Source: Hyphochytrium catenoides (taxonomy: Eukaryota; Sar; Hyphochytriomycetes; Hyphochytriales; Hyphochytriaceae). Taken from it: DNA of 26,055 nt. The stretch spans positions 1 to 26,055 of the forward strand of contig FLMG01003886.1 in NCBI GenBank assembly GCA_900088475.1, given 5' to 3'. The notes below the pieces were generated by a model. The model saw only the letters and a list, made by a program, of their open reading frames with translations, was not told where the DNA came from and did no database searches. Positions 11,201 to 22,337 of the stretch are shown here, piece by piece (position 1 is the stretch's first letter; the number at the start of each line of letters is the position of its first letter). The position numbers were made by a program, and so were the translations under genes.

Positions 11201-13628
11201 GGTTCAAATGACTGCGCTGAGGAAAGCTTACAGAGATTATGAAGACATCGTGGCCCATGCCAATGAGGTAAAGCAACACTATTCTCATAGAATGCGCCTC
11301 TTTGAAAGTGGAGAATCGACCATGGTTAGAGGGCTAAGGAATACAGGCTTGCAGCTGAAAGGGAGACTTTGCATAAGGCCAGAGGGTAGAGGACTGCCTA
11401 TTCCTCGTATATTTTTTTCTTCGTTCAGCTCTCTCCGTGATTCTCGTTGGTCTGTTCGCATCATTTTGGGGATGAAGCGGATGATTGATGAAGAGTCCGT
11501 GACCAAGACTTATTTTGAGGGACAAGATTCGCTATCACCTTCCCTCATGTTCTCACCTTTTGCTCTTATGTCAACTTCCGGACCTTTCAATTATGGTTCT
11601 GCGCGAAGGATTTCGATGCCCTTGAAGGATCAAATGTGGAGGAAATCAGTTCGGTTCTCTCTTCCCTGCGAAATCTATCTAAGAAACTAGTCCACATGAT
11701 GGGAGTAGGGAAAGCCTCGAAGGACATGGAGGCGCCTTTACAGCGCTTTCTCTTGGAAGGGATCAGGTGGGCGGAGCCGTGTATGCGCTCTGAGTTCCGC
11801 TTCGTTTTGTTTCCCATAAATTCTGTACCTCTTCTTCTTTTTCCTCTAAAATATCCCTATGGCTCGCAGAGTCGTTATCCATATGGGGAAGAGACTATGC
11901 CTGGAGGTTGGCTTACATTCCAGCAAACTAACATGCATTACCTGACAGATATGCCATGGCCGCCCCTTCACATCTTCGGTTTGCTGAGGCTCTGAAGCCC
12001 TACTTTTCCCACTTGCGGCCGGCATCTCTATCCACACTACTAAGGGAGGTTCTCGCTCTTGAGGAGCAACTGGCCCCTACGGTAAAAGAAGAGATGGAAG
12101 CCCAGTTGGCGCTTCCGGCTGAAGAAAGAGAGGATTATTGGCATGCCTTTCTGGAAATCACCGAAGCTTTCGGGAGAGAGGACGGAGGAGGAAAGAGAGT
12201 ATCCCCGAAAGGCATTGCAGCCAAGAAGGGATCAAAGGTTAGTTCAGATAAGTCAACGCGAGACCGTGGACGACTAGGGGTCCTATTGTTTGACAATGGC
12301 TTTGTGCTAACCCAACTGCGTGCATTTAAGCTGGCTGGACTTGCTAATCTCCTGGCGATTTTAGTTTACCCCTAAAGCCCTTGCTCTACGAATAGGTTAT
12401 ATGGATCTTCTTGGCCTCAAAAAAACACACCCTTGCGTTGACTCCTCTTACGCTCTTAGCCCGTTGCCTTTAGTATGCTCGATTTGACTTCACCTCCTCA
12501 ATGTCGATCTTTCTTATACAGGCACGCCGAGCTCTTACCGAGGAGGAAGAAGAAGATGAAGAGACTCAAAGGTCTAAGCAGGTAATGACCTTGCTTACCA
12601 TGTTATCCATCCTGTTTCCCCCTCGTCTTTATTCCCTTTGTCGTCCTATCACAGTTACTGAGTTTTCTTGCTTGCTCAGTCATGGGGGACTGCCGTCTAA
12701 ACGTTGCCTCACTGTCCTCGTGGATAAAATACAGGCTTTTTTAGCTGATCTAATTCTACTTGTCCTTTGGTTCGGTCCGTTGTATCTCATGGCCGCGCTT
12801 TTTTCTCTCTTTGAATCTCCTATGATTTTGAATCTACTGCTACTTCTTTCTATATGATATGAAGGCACGCCGTGGAAGACCGCCCCTCGCTCCAAAGTCT
12901 GGTGGAAAGAGACAGAGGGCAAGCCCTCCTGGGTCCCAGTCACAGTCGCAGTCGCAGCAGGTTCACGGCGGCAGCCAATTTAGGGAAGAGGATGAGGACG
13001 ACGAGGGAGTTTACTCGTCCCCTCTGCCTCTCAAAAGAAAATCAACGAGGCTTGAGTCGGATGATGAGAGTGAGGAAGAGGTAAGAAGAGACAAGAAGGA
13101 ATGAAAAGCTAACTAGGAGCACGAAGATCCAAAGCAGGAGTATATTTATCGAGGCCGGTGAACCTGTTGATTTTTAGCTATACAGCCGTTTAATAAGTGT
13201 CACTATTCCCTTCACCAGCAATCCCCTAAAACGAATACTAAAGGACGAAGAGCAGCGAAAGGCAAGCAGAAGAAGGCAAGGCTCAGTACAGACGAGGAGG
13301 AAAAAGACGGAGCCGAAAAGGGGACCATGCCAGCACGAAGGACCCCGAGACTCTCACGCAGGTCTTCGGGAAAGAAAGACATGGGCGACAGCGATAATGA
13401 AGATCGGATGGAGGAGGAGACACCTGCAAGAGACGAGGTGAGTATGATACTACGGTACTACGGTTCTTTTGATCAGCCCAAACACAGCGCTTGGCCCAAT
13501 ACGAAGGCCCACTTGCACTACATCTTTCTCTTTGCTAATGATCCCTGGTATCGTAGGAAGAGCAAGAGTCAGAGGAAAGTGAGGATGATGTACCACGTCG
13601 TTCACGAAGGGCGGCGGGTCGAGGCTGA
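5223..13628 (+). CDS. SCC3: Cohesin subunit SCC3 / STAG (stromalin), 28 exons
   Basis: This HEAT-repeat subunit binds the SMC-kleisin cohesin ring and loads it on chromatin. Exons: 5223-5317, 5392-5469, 5524-5639, 5752-5816, 5886-5933, 6204-6335, 6511-6638, 6768-6909, 7017-7076, 7258-7366, 7491-7621, 7806-7933, 8123-8288, 8477-8576, 8903-8982, 9064-9171, 9306-9456, 9610-9788, 9910-10252, 10316-10623, 10805-10984, 11145-11267, 11609-11766, 11949-12237, 12522-12581, 12865-13080, 13219-13437, 13557-13628. The total is 1,327 residues, typical of the family. The ATG at 5223 follows an in-frame TAG. The STAG region begins at SDWIEQFL (about residue 112). The stromalin conserved domain spans exons 10-11 (residues about 289-368), with GIFMHRYRDVHDDIRLE and KYLGWLLSDLSASVRKAAL. 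An acidic loop lies near 892-915. The tail after about 1140 alternates acidic and basic runs and carries an AT-hook-like ARRGRPP (1160-1166). Family assignment is firm; single splice sites, especially 9457/9609 and 11608, are less so. Confidence 0.92.
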
Positions 13629-14088
13629 GCTCTCGTATTTTGTGTGAGGCCAAGACAAAAGAAGACTTCGAGACGGTCCGAACGACTTGAGCTTCCGCAG
13701 CCTGTTGTGCGTGCTGCGGCAATGTCGAAACCGCTTGTGAAGGAGATCGCTCGTGTTTGATCGTGTTTGATAGTTTATTCAAAAGCAATGACTTTCCTAC
13801 CGAGCGGCTTGTACGATGTCAAGCGTTCGCCTGACGTGAAAGTCTGCCAAGAGAGAGCAAGCAGCTTCACCTAGTGAGGTGGTATAAAGGAAAGATGTAA
13901 ATGGAAATGAAGGATGTTATACGAGTGCTGCTCTGCTACTCTTCGTCCTTGCCCAACCCAAGACTCTTTAGGGGGTTTTCACGCTCTTCTATTGTGCCAC
14001 TTTCTGTTTCGGTGTTCATTTGCCTGGCTTCGAGCTGCTCATACATCTGCAGCCTCTCGCGCTCCGTTTATCTGCCACTGTCCAGCCT
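13629..14088. other. Convergent intergenic region (two 3' UTRs)
   Basis: The 460 bases between the cohesin and Sec22 stop codons should be shared 3' untranslated sequence. A short direct repeat, TCGTGTTTGA, occurs twice at about 13750-13769. An open frame at 13901-14092 (+) is Ser/Leu-rich and runs into the last Sec22 exon on the other strand, so I do not call it. Confidence 0.6.
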
Positions 14089-16391
14089 CTAAAAGAACTT
14101 GAAGTATATGATGAACATAAATACTAGCCCCACCACTCCCACGGGCGCGTACTTCCTGTATAAGGCCTACACGTAGGCAAGGAACCGACAAGGAAAAGAG
14201 TTTGAATTAGCATCGCGGCCAAGAGGCGGCCTGCCCAGACTAAGCTTTCCTGGGCCCCTGCGACTATTTCTCTGCCATCTCCTTGCATCACAGCTCTCTC
14301 TTTCTTTCTATCTTCACACAAAGCTTTTGGAACCTTACGCCTCTCTCACCATCAGCTGCCATGCTCATCAGCCTCGACTGGCCTTTACCTGTAAATTGAG
14401 CTTCTTGGCCCCCCATTTGAATTGTTTCGAGTCTGCTGCGAGCTTGGTTGAGATTACGGAGACGTCTGAGAGCAGAAGAACAACATGGTGCCTGATGTTA
14501 GAGTGGGCGAACAAACCCTAAAGTGGGCTCTACGTGGACGTCGATATGGAACCCATGCGTCTTCTCCCGATGGGCGATCTAGCCGTCTTTCTGCCGGGGC
14601 CTTCATCCTGTGCTGCACACACTATCCCCCCACTTCGGTCTAGGGTGGATGCTTCCAAAGCATAGCTAGTCCTCTATATACCGACTTACGTTCTAATCTT
14701 TCTCCTCGATTGAGCACTTCCTGAATATTTTGCTTCATGACGCTGTGAATGTCCGCCAAGTCATCGTTCAGCTTGCCCATGTTCTGCCTGGACTGAGGGT
14801 CGGAGTATTCCTTCCTCTTTTTCTGGATGAACTTGTCTGGCGTGCAAGCAGAAAATAAATAGAGGAAATCAGATAGTGAGGGTTGCGATGCGATAGGGAA
14901 GAGCACTGAAGAGCACTGTTGCTACATTTTGAAGGAATATAGTGTAGCACAGTTGTTTCCGCTTGTAGATTCTTCTGATATAAGCAAGGGAAACGAGACA
15001 GTAACGGAACGGAGAAGCTGAAGACGGAAGAAAGAAAAGAGAGAGAGAGAGAGACAGAGAGGGGAGAGAGAGAGAGAGAGAGCTACTTGTTAAGTGCCGT
15101 ACCGAATTTGATAAAGGCGTAGGGCCTTGAAACAGTGTTGACTTTATCAAGCCACCTGAGGAATAACGTGTTCATGAGAGATGTCGAGAGCTGAAAGGCC
15201 CAGGTGGAGACAATTCCGGAGGTTCAACGAAGACGCGCGATGAGTTGAGATGGAGAGGTCAATAGCTAAGAGAAGGCTTGACCATAGGCAGTGCAGCCTT
15301 GGAGGAAAGAAAAGTCTCTATATCCCCAGNNNNNNNNNNNNNNNNNNNNNNNNNNNNNNNNNNNNNNNNNNNNNNNNNNNNNNNNNNNNNNNNTCCTGAG
15401 TTCATCAATAAAGCCTTGACGAATCTCCTCCAGGTACAGAAAGGCTAATCTTTTCGGGTAAGCCTTAGCAGAGAGCGTAAGATAGCAAATTCCATCCTCA
15501 ATCAAGTAACTGAAGATTATTAGAGCAACAAAAGGAGAGAGAGAGAATGACAAAAGAGCAAGCAATGAGGCAGGTTAGTTTTGCAGAGTCCTGATAGATC
15601 ACGAGCGCGACGGAGCTTTAATATCCCGTTCAAAGAGTCTCTCTCTTCCCTCACCCTCCACATCGACTGCACAGTTAAGACTACTTCCAGTCGTGTCCGC
15701 CTTGCATCATCATTGCTTACTTTTATCTCTCTATATTGAGCAGCTTGCTCGGACACTGTGCCCGCGTCGCTACCCTAGCCAAAGTATTCTGATCTGCTTG
15801 TACTCTCTTTATCACACTCCAGATCAAAAGATTCCTAATCTGCCATTTCTTCTCTCCTCTTTTCTCTTCTCTCTTTCCAACCCTACTTACTGGAAGTTGC
15901 ATCCTCCAGACTCTATGCTGCATTTGGCCGGAGATCTAGGGTTAAGCCTCTTCAGAATCTGCTTGGCCTGGAGAGAGATGAGACATCGCACCGGAGAAGT
16001 ATGAGCAAACAAACGACCAAACCACAGCCCCACGAGGAGAGAGTGACAGTGACATCTTAGTGAAAGGGAGAAGGTGTTTGTGTAAGAGAGAGGCTTTGTG
16101 TAAGAGGGAAGGCTAGCAAGTGAGGGGGATGGAGACTCAGACACACACCCAGCAGAGAGAGAGGGAAAGATAGAGAGAGCGGAGAAGCATAATAGCTGAT
16201 AAGGAAGGTGGCGCCAAGGGCCAGCCGGCTTAGGTACAGAAAGAAAGGGTTTGGGAACGAGACCAGCGGCCCATCGACTCTTCACTCACCTGCTGCTTGT
16301 AGATATCGAGGTTCCCATCACCGGTCTGCTCCATACTCGCTACAAGGAGCATCCCATCGCTTACGCGAGCAATGAAAGTCAGGATCGGCAT
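14089..16391 (-). CDS. SEC22: Sec22-type R-SNARE (ER-Golgi), interrupted by an assembly gap
   Basis: Sec22 is the R-SNARE for vesicle fusion between ER and Golgi. Seven exons were recognised on the minus strand: 16391-16290, 15967-15891, 15509 to the gap at 15394, 15155-15103, 14836-14690, 14465-14389 and 14166-14089. The N-terminal longin domain starts MPILTFIARVSDGMLLVASM and continues with GICYLTLSAKAYPKRLAFLY and NTVSRPYAFIKF. The SNARE helix runs from SRQNMGKLNDDL through NIQEVLNRGERLE, whose Arg is the expected zero-layer residue, to KQFKWGAKKLNLQ. The last exon, ALYRKYAP then VGLVFMFIIYFKFF, is a C-terminal membrane anchor. Phases fit at every visible junction. The visible exons total 650 bases, so the protein is about 216 residues, the normal length. 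Only the end of exon 3 and its donor are lost in the N run. The phase of exon 4 requires 3n+1 missing coding bases. Confidence 0.9.
15039..15082. repeat. GA/TC microsatellite in a Sec22 intron
   Basis: Near-perfect GA dinucleotides on the plus strand (TC on the sense strand of Sec22) lie just downstream of the exon 4 donor, within the 15102-14837 intron. This is the extreme form of the sense-strand pyrimidine bias seen in introns throughout the window. Confidence 0.9.
15330..15393. other. Assembly gap of 64 N
   Basis: This is an unresolved run inside the Sec22 gene, starting directly after the last readable bases of exon 3. The true length is unknown. It hides the exon 3 donor and the start of the following intron. 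Confidence 0.99.
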
Positions 16392-17504
16392 ATCTACGAA
16401 GTATACACGCCTCTACTACAGTCGTATAAGACTACTTCCACAGAGAGCCAGGTATTATGCAAAACGTTAGCCTAGTTGGCCACTTGTGTCAGAAACTCTT
16501 TACAGGGCTTCGTCAGCGCCTTTCTCTCTCTTTCTGTCTCTGTCCTCTCTCTCTCTTCTCTCTTATGGCTCTCGCTCTATCATTCTCATTGGTCAGAAAC
16601 CCCCGTTGACGCTGCTTCGTCTCTTTCTTGTCCGCTCCCGTCCTCCTGTTCCTTGCTGCTCTGTCTTCCTCTTCTCTGGAGCTTCGACGTGGCAAGATTC
16701 AATTCGATTGTGAGCATCCCACAGAAAGAGCAGAGGGGGAAAGAAGGAGGAAGAAAGGAGAGCGCCACAAAGCCTCTAACCGCCAGGGGCGAAAGATCCG
16801 GAACTCAGTTACTGTTGGCTAGAGACTGTGTTATGATCTATTATTGGTTATCACTTCCCGGCTCATTGTGTAAAGAGCATGGTCTCAATAATTTCCAATT
16901 TCCAACACAAAATTACGCTCTGTCTTGCATTTAGCTCTCGTTGGTCACTCCCTTTTTCTTTGGTCTAGTTAAGTGACAGAGATACAGCTGTCTGTCTCAT
17001 TGCTGGAAGCCTTTCCACATCTCTTTTGGCACTCACTTAACGGAGTTTTGTTCATCAGAAACCCAGCTGCGGATTCTGCGCCGCATCAGCATCCTTGTTG
17101 AGACTCTGTAAGGATCTTCATCCTCAGATTGGGCTGCTCCTAGAGAGACCATAGGCCACTCTTCCTAGCCAACAAGCGGATAGGCTTTTCTTGCTCTTAG
17201 GCGTTCATAGCCTTGTAGCTGTGACTCTGTCGCAGAACGAAAGGAGCGTCACGTAGAGACCGTAACTTGGAAGCACGGCACGACGACTCTGCACTATTTG
17301 CTGGGATTCTACCGTCAGCCGGAAATTATAAGAAGCAGCAGGAGGAAACAGCTCTTTCTTTTCACACCCAGATGAAGTGAGATCAGACTGCGGCCCGTCT
17401 GGGGGATCCACCTATCTTCTCCCGCCCGTGCTTCCACCCTTAATTCTCCCCTTGGCTCAGCGGCTCGCGACTTCGAAGTTATTACCGTCTCCTCAACCTT
17501 CACC
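16392..17504. other. Divergent intergenic region between Sec22 and transporter
   Basis: These 1,113 bases separate two divergent start codons and should hold both promoters and 5' untranslated regions. The part at 16500-16690 is extremely C+T-rich. A short open stretch at about 17059-17111 (reading TQLRILRRISILVETL, then TAA) follows an acceptor-like CATCAG, but no preceding exon could be identified. The region in frame before the transporter ATG is open back to about 17375, yet contains no other ATG. I see no recognisable core promoter. Confidence 0.5.
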
Positions 17505-18954
17505 ATGCTTCTAGGGCTGGATACACCCGGAAAGCACTTGCTTTTCTGGGGCTACATCTCTCTCTTTATCTCCTATTATATGTTTGCCCATAATGCCAAA
17601 GAGCTCTCTCTTTCTGTCTCTTCCGCGTCTCTTGTCCTCTCTACCGCCATGATGAAGCTAGGCATTGCAGTCTATATGTTCCTCTCCTCCGATGGAGACT
17701 GGCGCCATCTACTGCGCTCGTTCTCCCTCAACAAGCGCTGCTTTCTCCTCTATCTCATCCCTGCGGGACTCTATGCAATCTATGACAACTTCGCTTATTG
17801 GAATCTACGGGTGTTTGACCCAGCGACTTATAATGTGCTGATGCAGGTGAGACCAGGACAACGGAAGGGAAGGGCCCGTAGACTGCGTTAAGCATTGTTG
17901 AAGAAGGAGAGAGAGATAAAGAGACAATGGACAGGAGGACATGGTGGAGAGAGAATTTGCCAAAGAGAGGATGGTCGTGTGATGTCAAATAAGGGGATAT
18001 TGCTTATTGCATAGGCTTAAGGGCAAAGCGGGGCGTCAATCCTTCTGCACAATTCAACGAAGCTCTTCATTGAGCGCTCACTCTTTCTCTTCTCTTTCTC
18101 CGTCTACTTCACTCTCTCCCCCTCACTCTTTCTGTTCCTCTCCCTCTGTGTGCGGCGGTTCCAAGACCCGTCTAGTTGTTACAGGCCTTTTGTTCCAGTG
18201 GATGTTCAACAAGACTCTTTCGCGTCCACAGTGGGCGGCTCTTGTCGTGATTATGATGGGCTGCAGCCTCACTGCCTACACTGCAGCCAACCAGGGCAAA
18301 GTCAAGGAAGAAGGGTCCGAGAAGGAGAAGGGCGGGGGACCTTCTCTTTTTCATCTCCTTCTTCTCGCCATCCAAGTGCTGTCTGCTACTTTCGCATCCG
18401 TCTACAACGAGGCTCTGCTAAAGAAAGAGACAAGTTGCCCGCTAAATTTGCAGAATATCTTCATGTACCTGCATTCTATGGCTTTTAACCTGCTCGGACT
18501 CTGCCTCAAACCTGGATCCTCTCTTTCTGACGTCTTCTCTCCTTCTCACTTCCTTCCTGTCCTCTCCCCGTACATATTCCCTATGGTTCTCCTGATGGCA
18601 AGCGCAGGAATAGTCACCAGCCTCTTCTTAAAGCACCTTAACTCAGTGCTAAAATCTATGGCCTCCGCTATAGAAGTTGTGATCATCCCTGTCGTGCAGT
18701 TGTTCCTCTTTGGAATTCCTGTTACTCTCTCTTCTATGGTCTCTGTGGTCCTCGTGGGAGGAGGAATCTACCTTTACTCTGCAAGGCCGCAAGCTCTCTC
18801 CCTTCCTACTGCGCCGTCCTCTACGGCAGCGGGAACATCACAAAAGGGAAAGTATAGTCCAGGAAGAGAAAAGCGAGAGAATGGCTCTGTCGAAGATAGA
18901 CAGTCCCTTCTTGAGAGAGGACGACCAGCTGGAGCTTTGGAGAATGAGGAGTAG
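17505..18954 (+). CDS. Nucleotide-sugar transporter (SLC35A-like, drug/metabolite transporter superfamily)
   Basis: Two exons, 17505-17846 and 18166-18954, join in phase 0 across a 319-base intron whose end, TTCCAAG, is a rather weak acceptor. The product has 376 residues and about ten hydrophobic segments, the family's usual number. Diagnostic blocks: IPAGLYAIYDNFAYWNLR then FDPATYNVLMQ (86-114); continuing over the junction, TRLVVTGLLFQWMFNKTLS (115-133) then PQWAALVVIMMG; ASVYNEALLKK (191-201); HLNSVLKSMASAIEVV (271-286); VGGGIYLYS (311-319). This is the SLC35A/CMP-sialate/UDP-galactose/UDP-GlcNAc carrier pattern: Golgi or ER membrane antiporters importing a nucleotide sugar in exchange for the nucleoside monophosphate. 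The substrate cannot be read from sequence. A hydrophilic loop follows segment 5 (155-173). The C-terminal tail of about 57 residues is Ser/Arg/Glu-rich and cytosolic by family topology. ATG 17505 is the only upstream in-frame ATG. Confidence 0.88.
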
Positions 18955-19545
18955 CCGCTCCATGCAGGAGCTACTGCATTCACCTTCCTCCCTTCATTGA
19001 TTCCGTCTTCATCAGCCACCTCTTCCTTACAAACTTACAAGGTCCGATCCCTAGGAGACCGCAAGAGCTGTATAGGGTTTATCCCTGCCTGGCTGCTGCG
19101 TTTCCTTCTCTTGCTACAGTCTCAGCCGTTTGCCTCTCCACGGTTATTGCTCTGGGGCTTCCGGCTATAACTTGCGTCTAATGGGCAAAGGCGTCTTTCA
19201 AGGCTCAAGGCATAGCGCAGATTATGCATTCGATGGGAGACGCAGTTAGCCTTAGTTCTTTCCAACCTTAATTCTTGCAACGTCCTCAGAAGCTCTGGGG
19301 ATACTAGAAAGGCCTCAGCTTTTTTCTCATTAACAAATAACACATTGACTCTAAATACTCAGAGAAGAACCACGTCCGCGACTGCTGTCCTCTTCTTTCT
19401 TCCACTATCGTCTTCCTTCTAGCCAGGCTACAACGCTAACCCCTTTGTATCCCAGCTGGCCGATTTCCAGCTTGGATGGTTAGTGAAAGAGACCAGAAAG
19501 AGGGAACTAATAAAGAAAGACAAAGGACAAGCGGTAGGAGAGAAG
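18955..19545. other. Convergent intergenic region (two 3' UTRs)
   Basis: The 591 bases between the transporter and HECT stop codons should be 3' untranslated DNA. One minus-strand frame at 19122-19343 is open for 73 codons, starts only at GTG, and includes the helix-like stretch SPELLRTLQELRLERTKA. It has no recognised family, no neighbouring exon and no ATG, so it is not called as a gene. Confidence 0.55.
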
Positions 19546-22304
19546 TTATCCAAAGCCAAACCCTTCTGAGCCTTCTCTAATGGCAAAGAGCAATCGCTCC
19601 TTGAGTTGGTCCTCACTGGTGTACTCAGGGAGATCCAACTGGTTGAAACTGAGGGGTGGGAGCAACAATGAGTGACTTTCAGCAACCAGTACAAAGCAAG
19701 ACTATAAGAAAGGAGATAGACAGAGCGTATCGGGACAGCCTCCGCTTGTGATTCAAACGGAGAGAGACTGAGAGGATGCCCAAGAGGAACGTAGGTCCTT
19801 TACTCACCAGGTGTGCGCGGAAGGGAGAGCATTCTCTCCCTTGTAAGACTTATGGATGTTAAACAACTGCGTGCCGCGCATGCCCTGCAGTGCTTTGAAG
19901 CCTTCAAGAGGCACTTTTGAGGTACCTACACAAAGCAATGTTCGTCACCCTCATCGTACGAGTAGTATGGACGCAAGCTAAGCGCACCAACAGAGACACA
20001 TCCCATCGTAGCAACAAAAATGAGAGCGAGAGAGATTGTGACATATAGACAAATCGAGAAAGAGAGAGCGATATTGAGGAGGCGAGCGAGAAGGGATAGC
20101 TCTGGGTCGCATAAGGCAGAGAAAAGGGAGAAAATCTGAACAAGCTCTGACTGGATTAGACGCTATGGCCAACGCTAAGCCATCACTCCTTCCCATCTCG
20201 CTTCTCACCTGTGACGAATTGGAGGAAGAGAGCCTTCTCTTCTTCAGAAAGAGAGTAAAGGACGCTCCAGAACCATCGGATCTGGGTGTCGGTGGCCTTG
20301 TAATTGCTATACTCTGTGTGGCTCTTCAGGTCATCAATGTCAATCTCTGGGGTTCCAGAGATCAAGAGCTCCAGCTCCCTCTCATTGAAGATTGATATCA
20401 ACGAAGAAGGGACAAGCTCGTGAAAGCCCTCAAGGAAAGCTGATAGTTGTTGAAAAACCAGAGAAAGAGAGAAAAGTCGCAGAGGGAAGGAGAGAGAGTT
20501 AGAGCGAGTGGTAAGCCTACGAAGGAAACAAGCTCCGAAACTCCCACTTGGCGGCAGGTGCACTCCTTCTCTCCTTCTTAGCTCTTGGAAAGTTGCTAGT
20601 CAATGTCTACAAGTATCTCTCTCTCTCCATTGCGTTTGGGAACGGACTTCATTCTCCTCCGCCTCCCGTTAGCTTTCGTGGCATCTTCTCTCTTACCTTT
20701 GGTCTGCTCCTTGATGGCGCTGGTCATTCTGTGATGAGTGACCAGACGAATGTAGTCCATTTTGTTCTCGTCTGTCACTGCAATGTGTCTGCCTCCGGGA
20801 AGTAGGTCCACAACCTCCAGCTGACGAACAAGAAAAGATTAGTACGGTCGAAGCCAATAAGCTATGGATAAATAGAGCATGATATAGGCTCACTCACACA
20901 CAGTGACCTCAGAATGGACGTATGGCATCGTCAGAGAGCATTCACGTCTCAACAAATGAACTAATGCTACCCAGATGACGATGCACAAGCGAAATGGGAG
21001 TTAGCCCAGGACAAGATGAGAGGCAATGGACCACGAGGCGTCGACTCCTCCTTCACCTTTCCAAAGTTGTTGGTTTCCACACTGAACGTAAGGTCGAGAC
21101 AGAGGTCGTCGACACTCTGCTCTAGCATTTGGCTCAGGTTCTTGAAATATTGCGGGTCAATCGCTTCCATATCCTGATAGTTGACTGGGATGCCAAGTAT
21201 GTGCTTATAAAACGATCGCGTAAAGTGAGCATCTAGCAGCTGCCCGTCCGCTATGGCCTTCCCTATCACTCGACCGACGAACTTGAAGTACGCGAGATGG
21301 TCCTGGAGGGCAAGCAAGGCTTAACTTAAGGGCGAGGGACATATAGAGAGGCTCTACAAGGGAAGACGAGAACGTGGAAGAGCAAATGTAGTTTGAGATA
21401 GGGCCGAGAGGGTAGAGCGGGAGGGGTAGCCAAGGAATGGATCGTACAACCACATAGAGAGAAAGAAAATGAGCGAGGAAGAGGGAGAGATTGAGAAGAG
21501 AAACAGATAGAGAGAGAGAAACTTGAAAGTAAGAAACACTGAAGAGAGGCCTCGGAGGACATGGATGCTGCATGTGCCAGAGAATCGAGCAGACTGACCC
21601 TGTTGATGTAGGAGAGAGGATTTGGCTGGAAGGTGGGACTGTCATAAGAAGGAATGAACAGCGCGTAGTTGGGGTTGAAAATCTCTCGAGCGAGGATTTG
21701 GTACCTGGTCGAAGACGAAACGAAGGCAGGGAAAGGAAGACAGGGAAAGGAGTGAGTCAACTCGTGACATGCGAGCGAGACATCTGATCCAGAAAGAAAG
21801 ACTATGAACACCAGAAAATGCAGTTGATTTCTCGCTGGAGTCTCTCTCTCTCTCGCGCGCGCGCGTTGCACCCATGCACGATGGAAACTCTGGCACTTCA
21901 GACGTTGTCTTGCCGTTCGCTTTAGATTAGATGTCAAAAGGCTCTCCTAGGCTCTCCTCAGAAATGCTCTTACCACTCCCTGGTTAGACCTCCAGCGTCG
22001 ATCCCTTCTTCTCCCTGGAAGGTTACTTGGAGCCTTCCGCTCATCTCCTCAGCAGTGCGGTGTCGTATGTGATGGAAAGAGTCCTCGAAGAGCTGGGAGA
22101 GGAGAAGGAAACCGTCACCCAAGCGAGCGTTATTAAGTGATGGCAAAAACGACGAGGAGCAAAGTTCTGTAAGTGTAAGAAGGTAGAAGACTAAATCCTT
22201 AGCAGCTTTAAGGACGGAGAGAGAGAGCTTTTGCTTCTAACGGGAGAAAGATTAGTTCTGGACAAAGGTTGTAGACAGATACATAGGGAGGGAGCGAGAG
22301 AGAA

Positions 22305-22337
<33 letters not shown>

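Noticed and set aside
11268-11608. Read-through of cohesin exon 22 into the following intron (the frame stays open)
   Set aside because: The GT-AG splice gives a continuous conserved helical region, while the read-through sequence is Ser/Phe/Leu-rich, does not resemble the family and ends in a stop after crossing exon 23 in the wrong frame.
13901-14102. Overlapping plus-strand frames of 62-63 codons near the Sec22 3' end
   Set aside because: They lie in the shared 3' UTR and overlap the last Sec22 exon on the opposite strand, with Ser/Leu-rich low-complexity translation only.
16476-16934. Long plus-strand frame of 152 codons upstream of the transporter
   Set aside because: It starts at TTG, not ATG, is dominated by Ser/Leu from a pyrimidine-rich tract, and has no recognisable domain.
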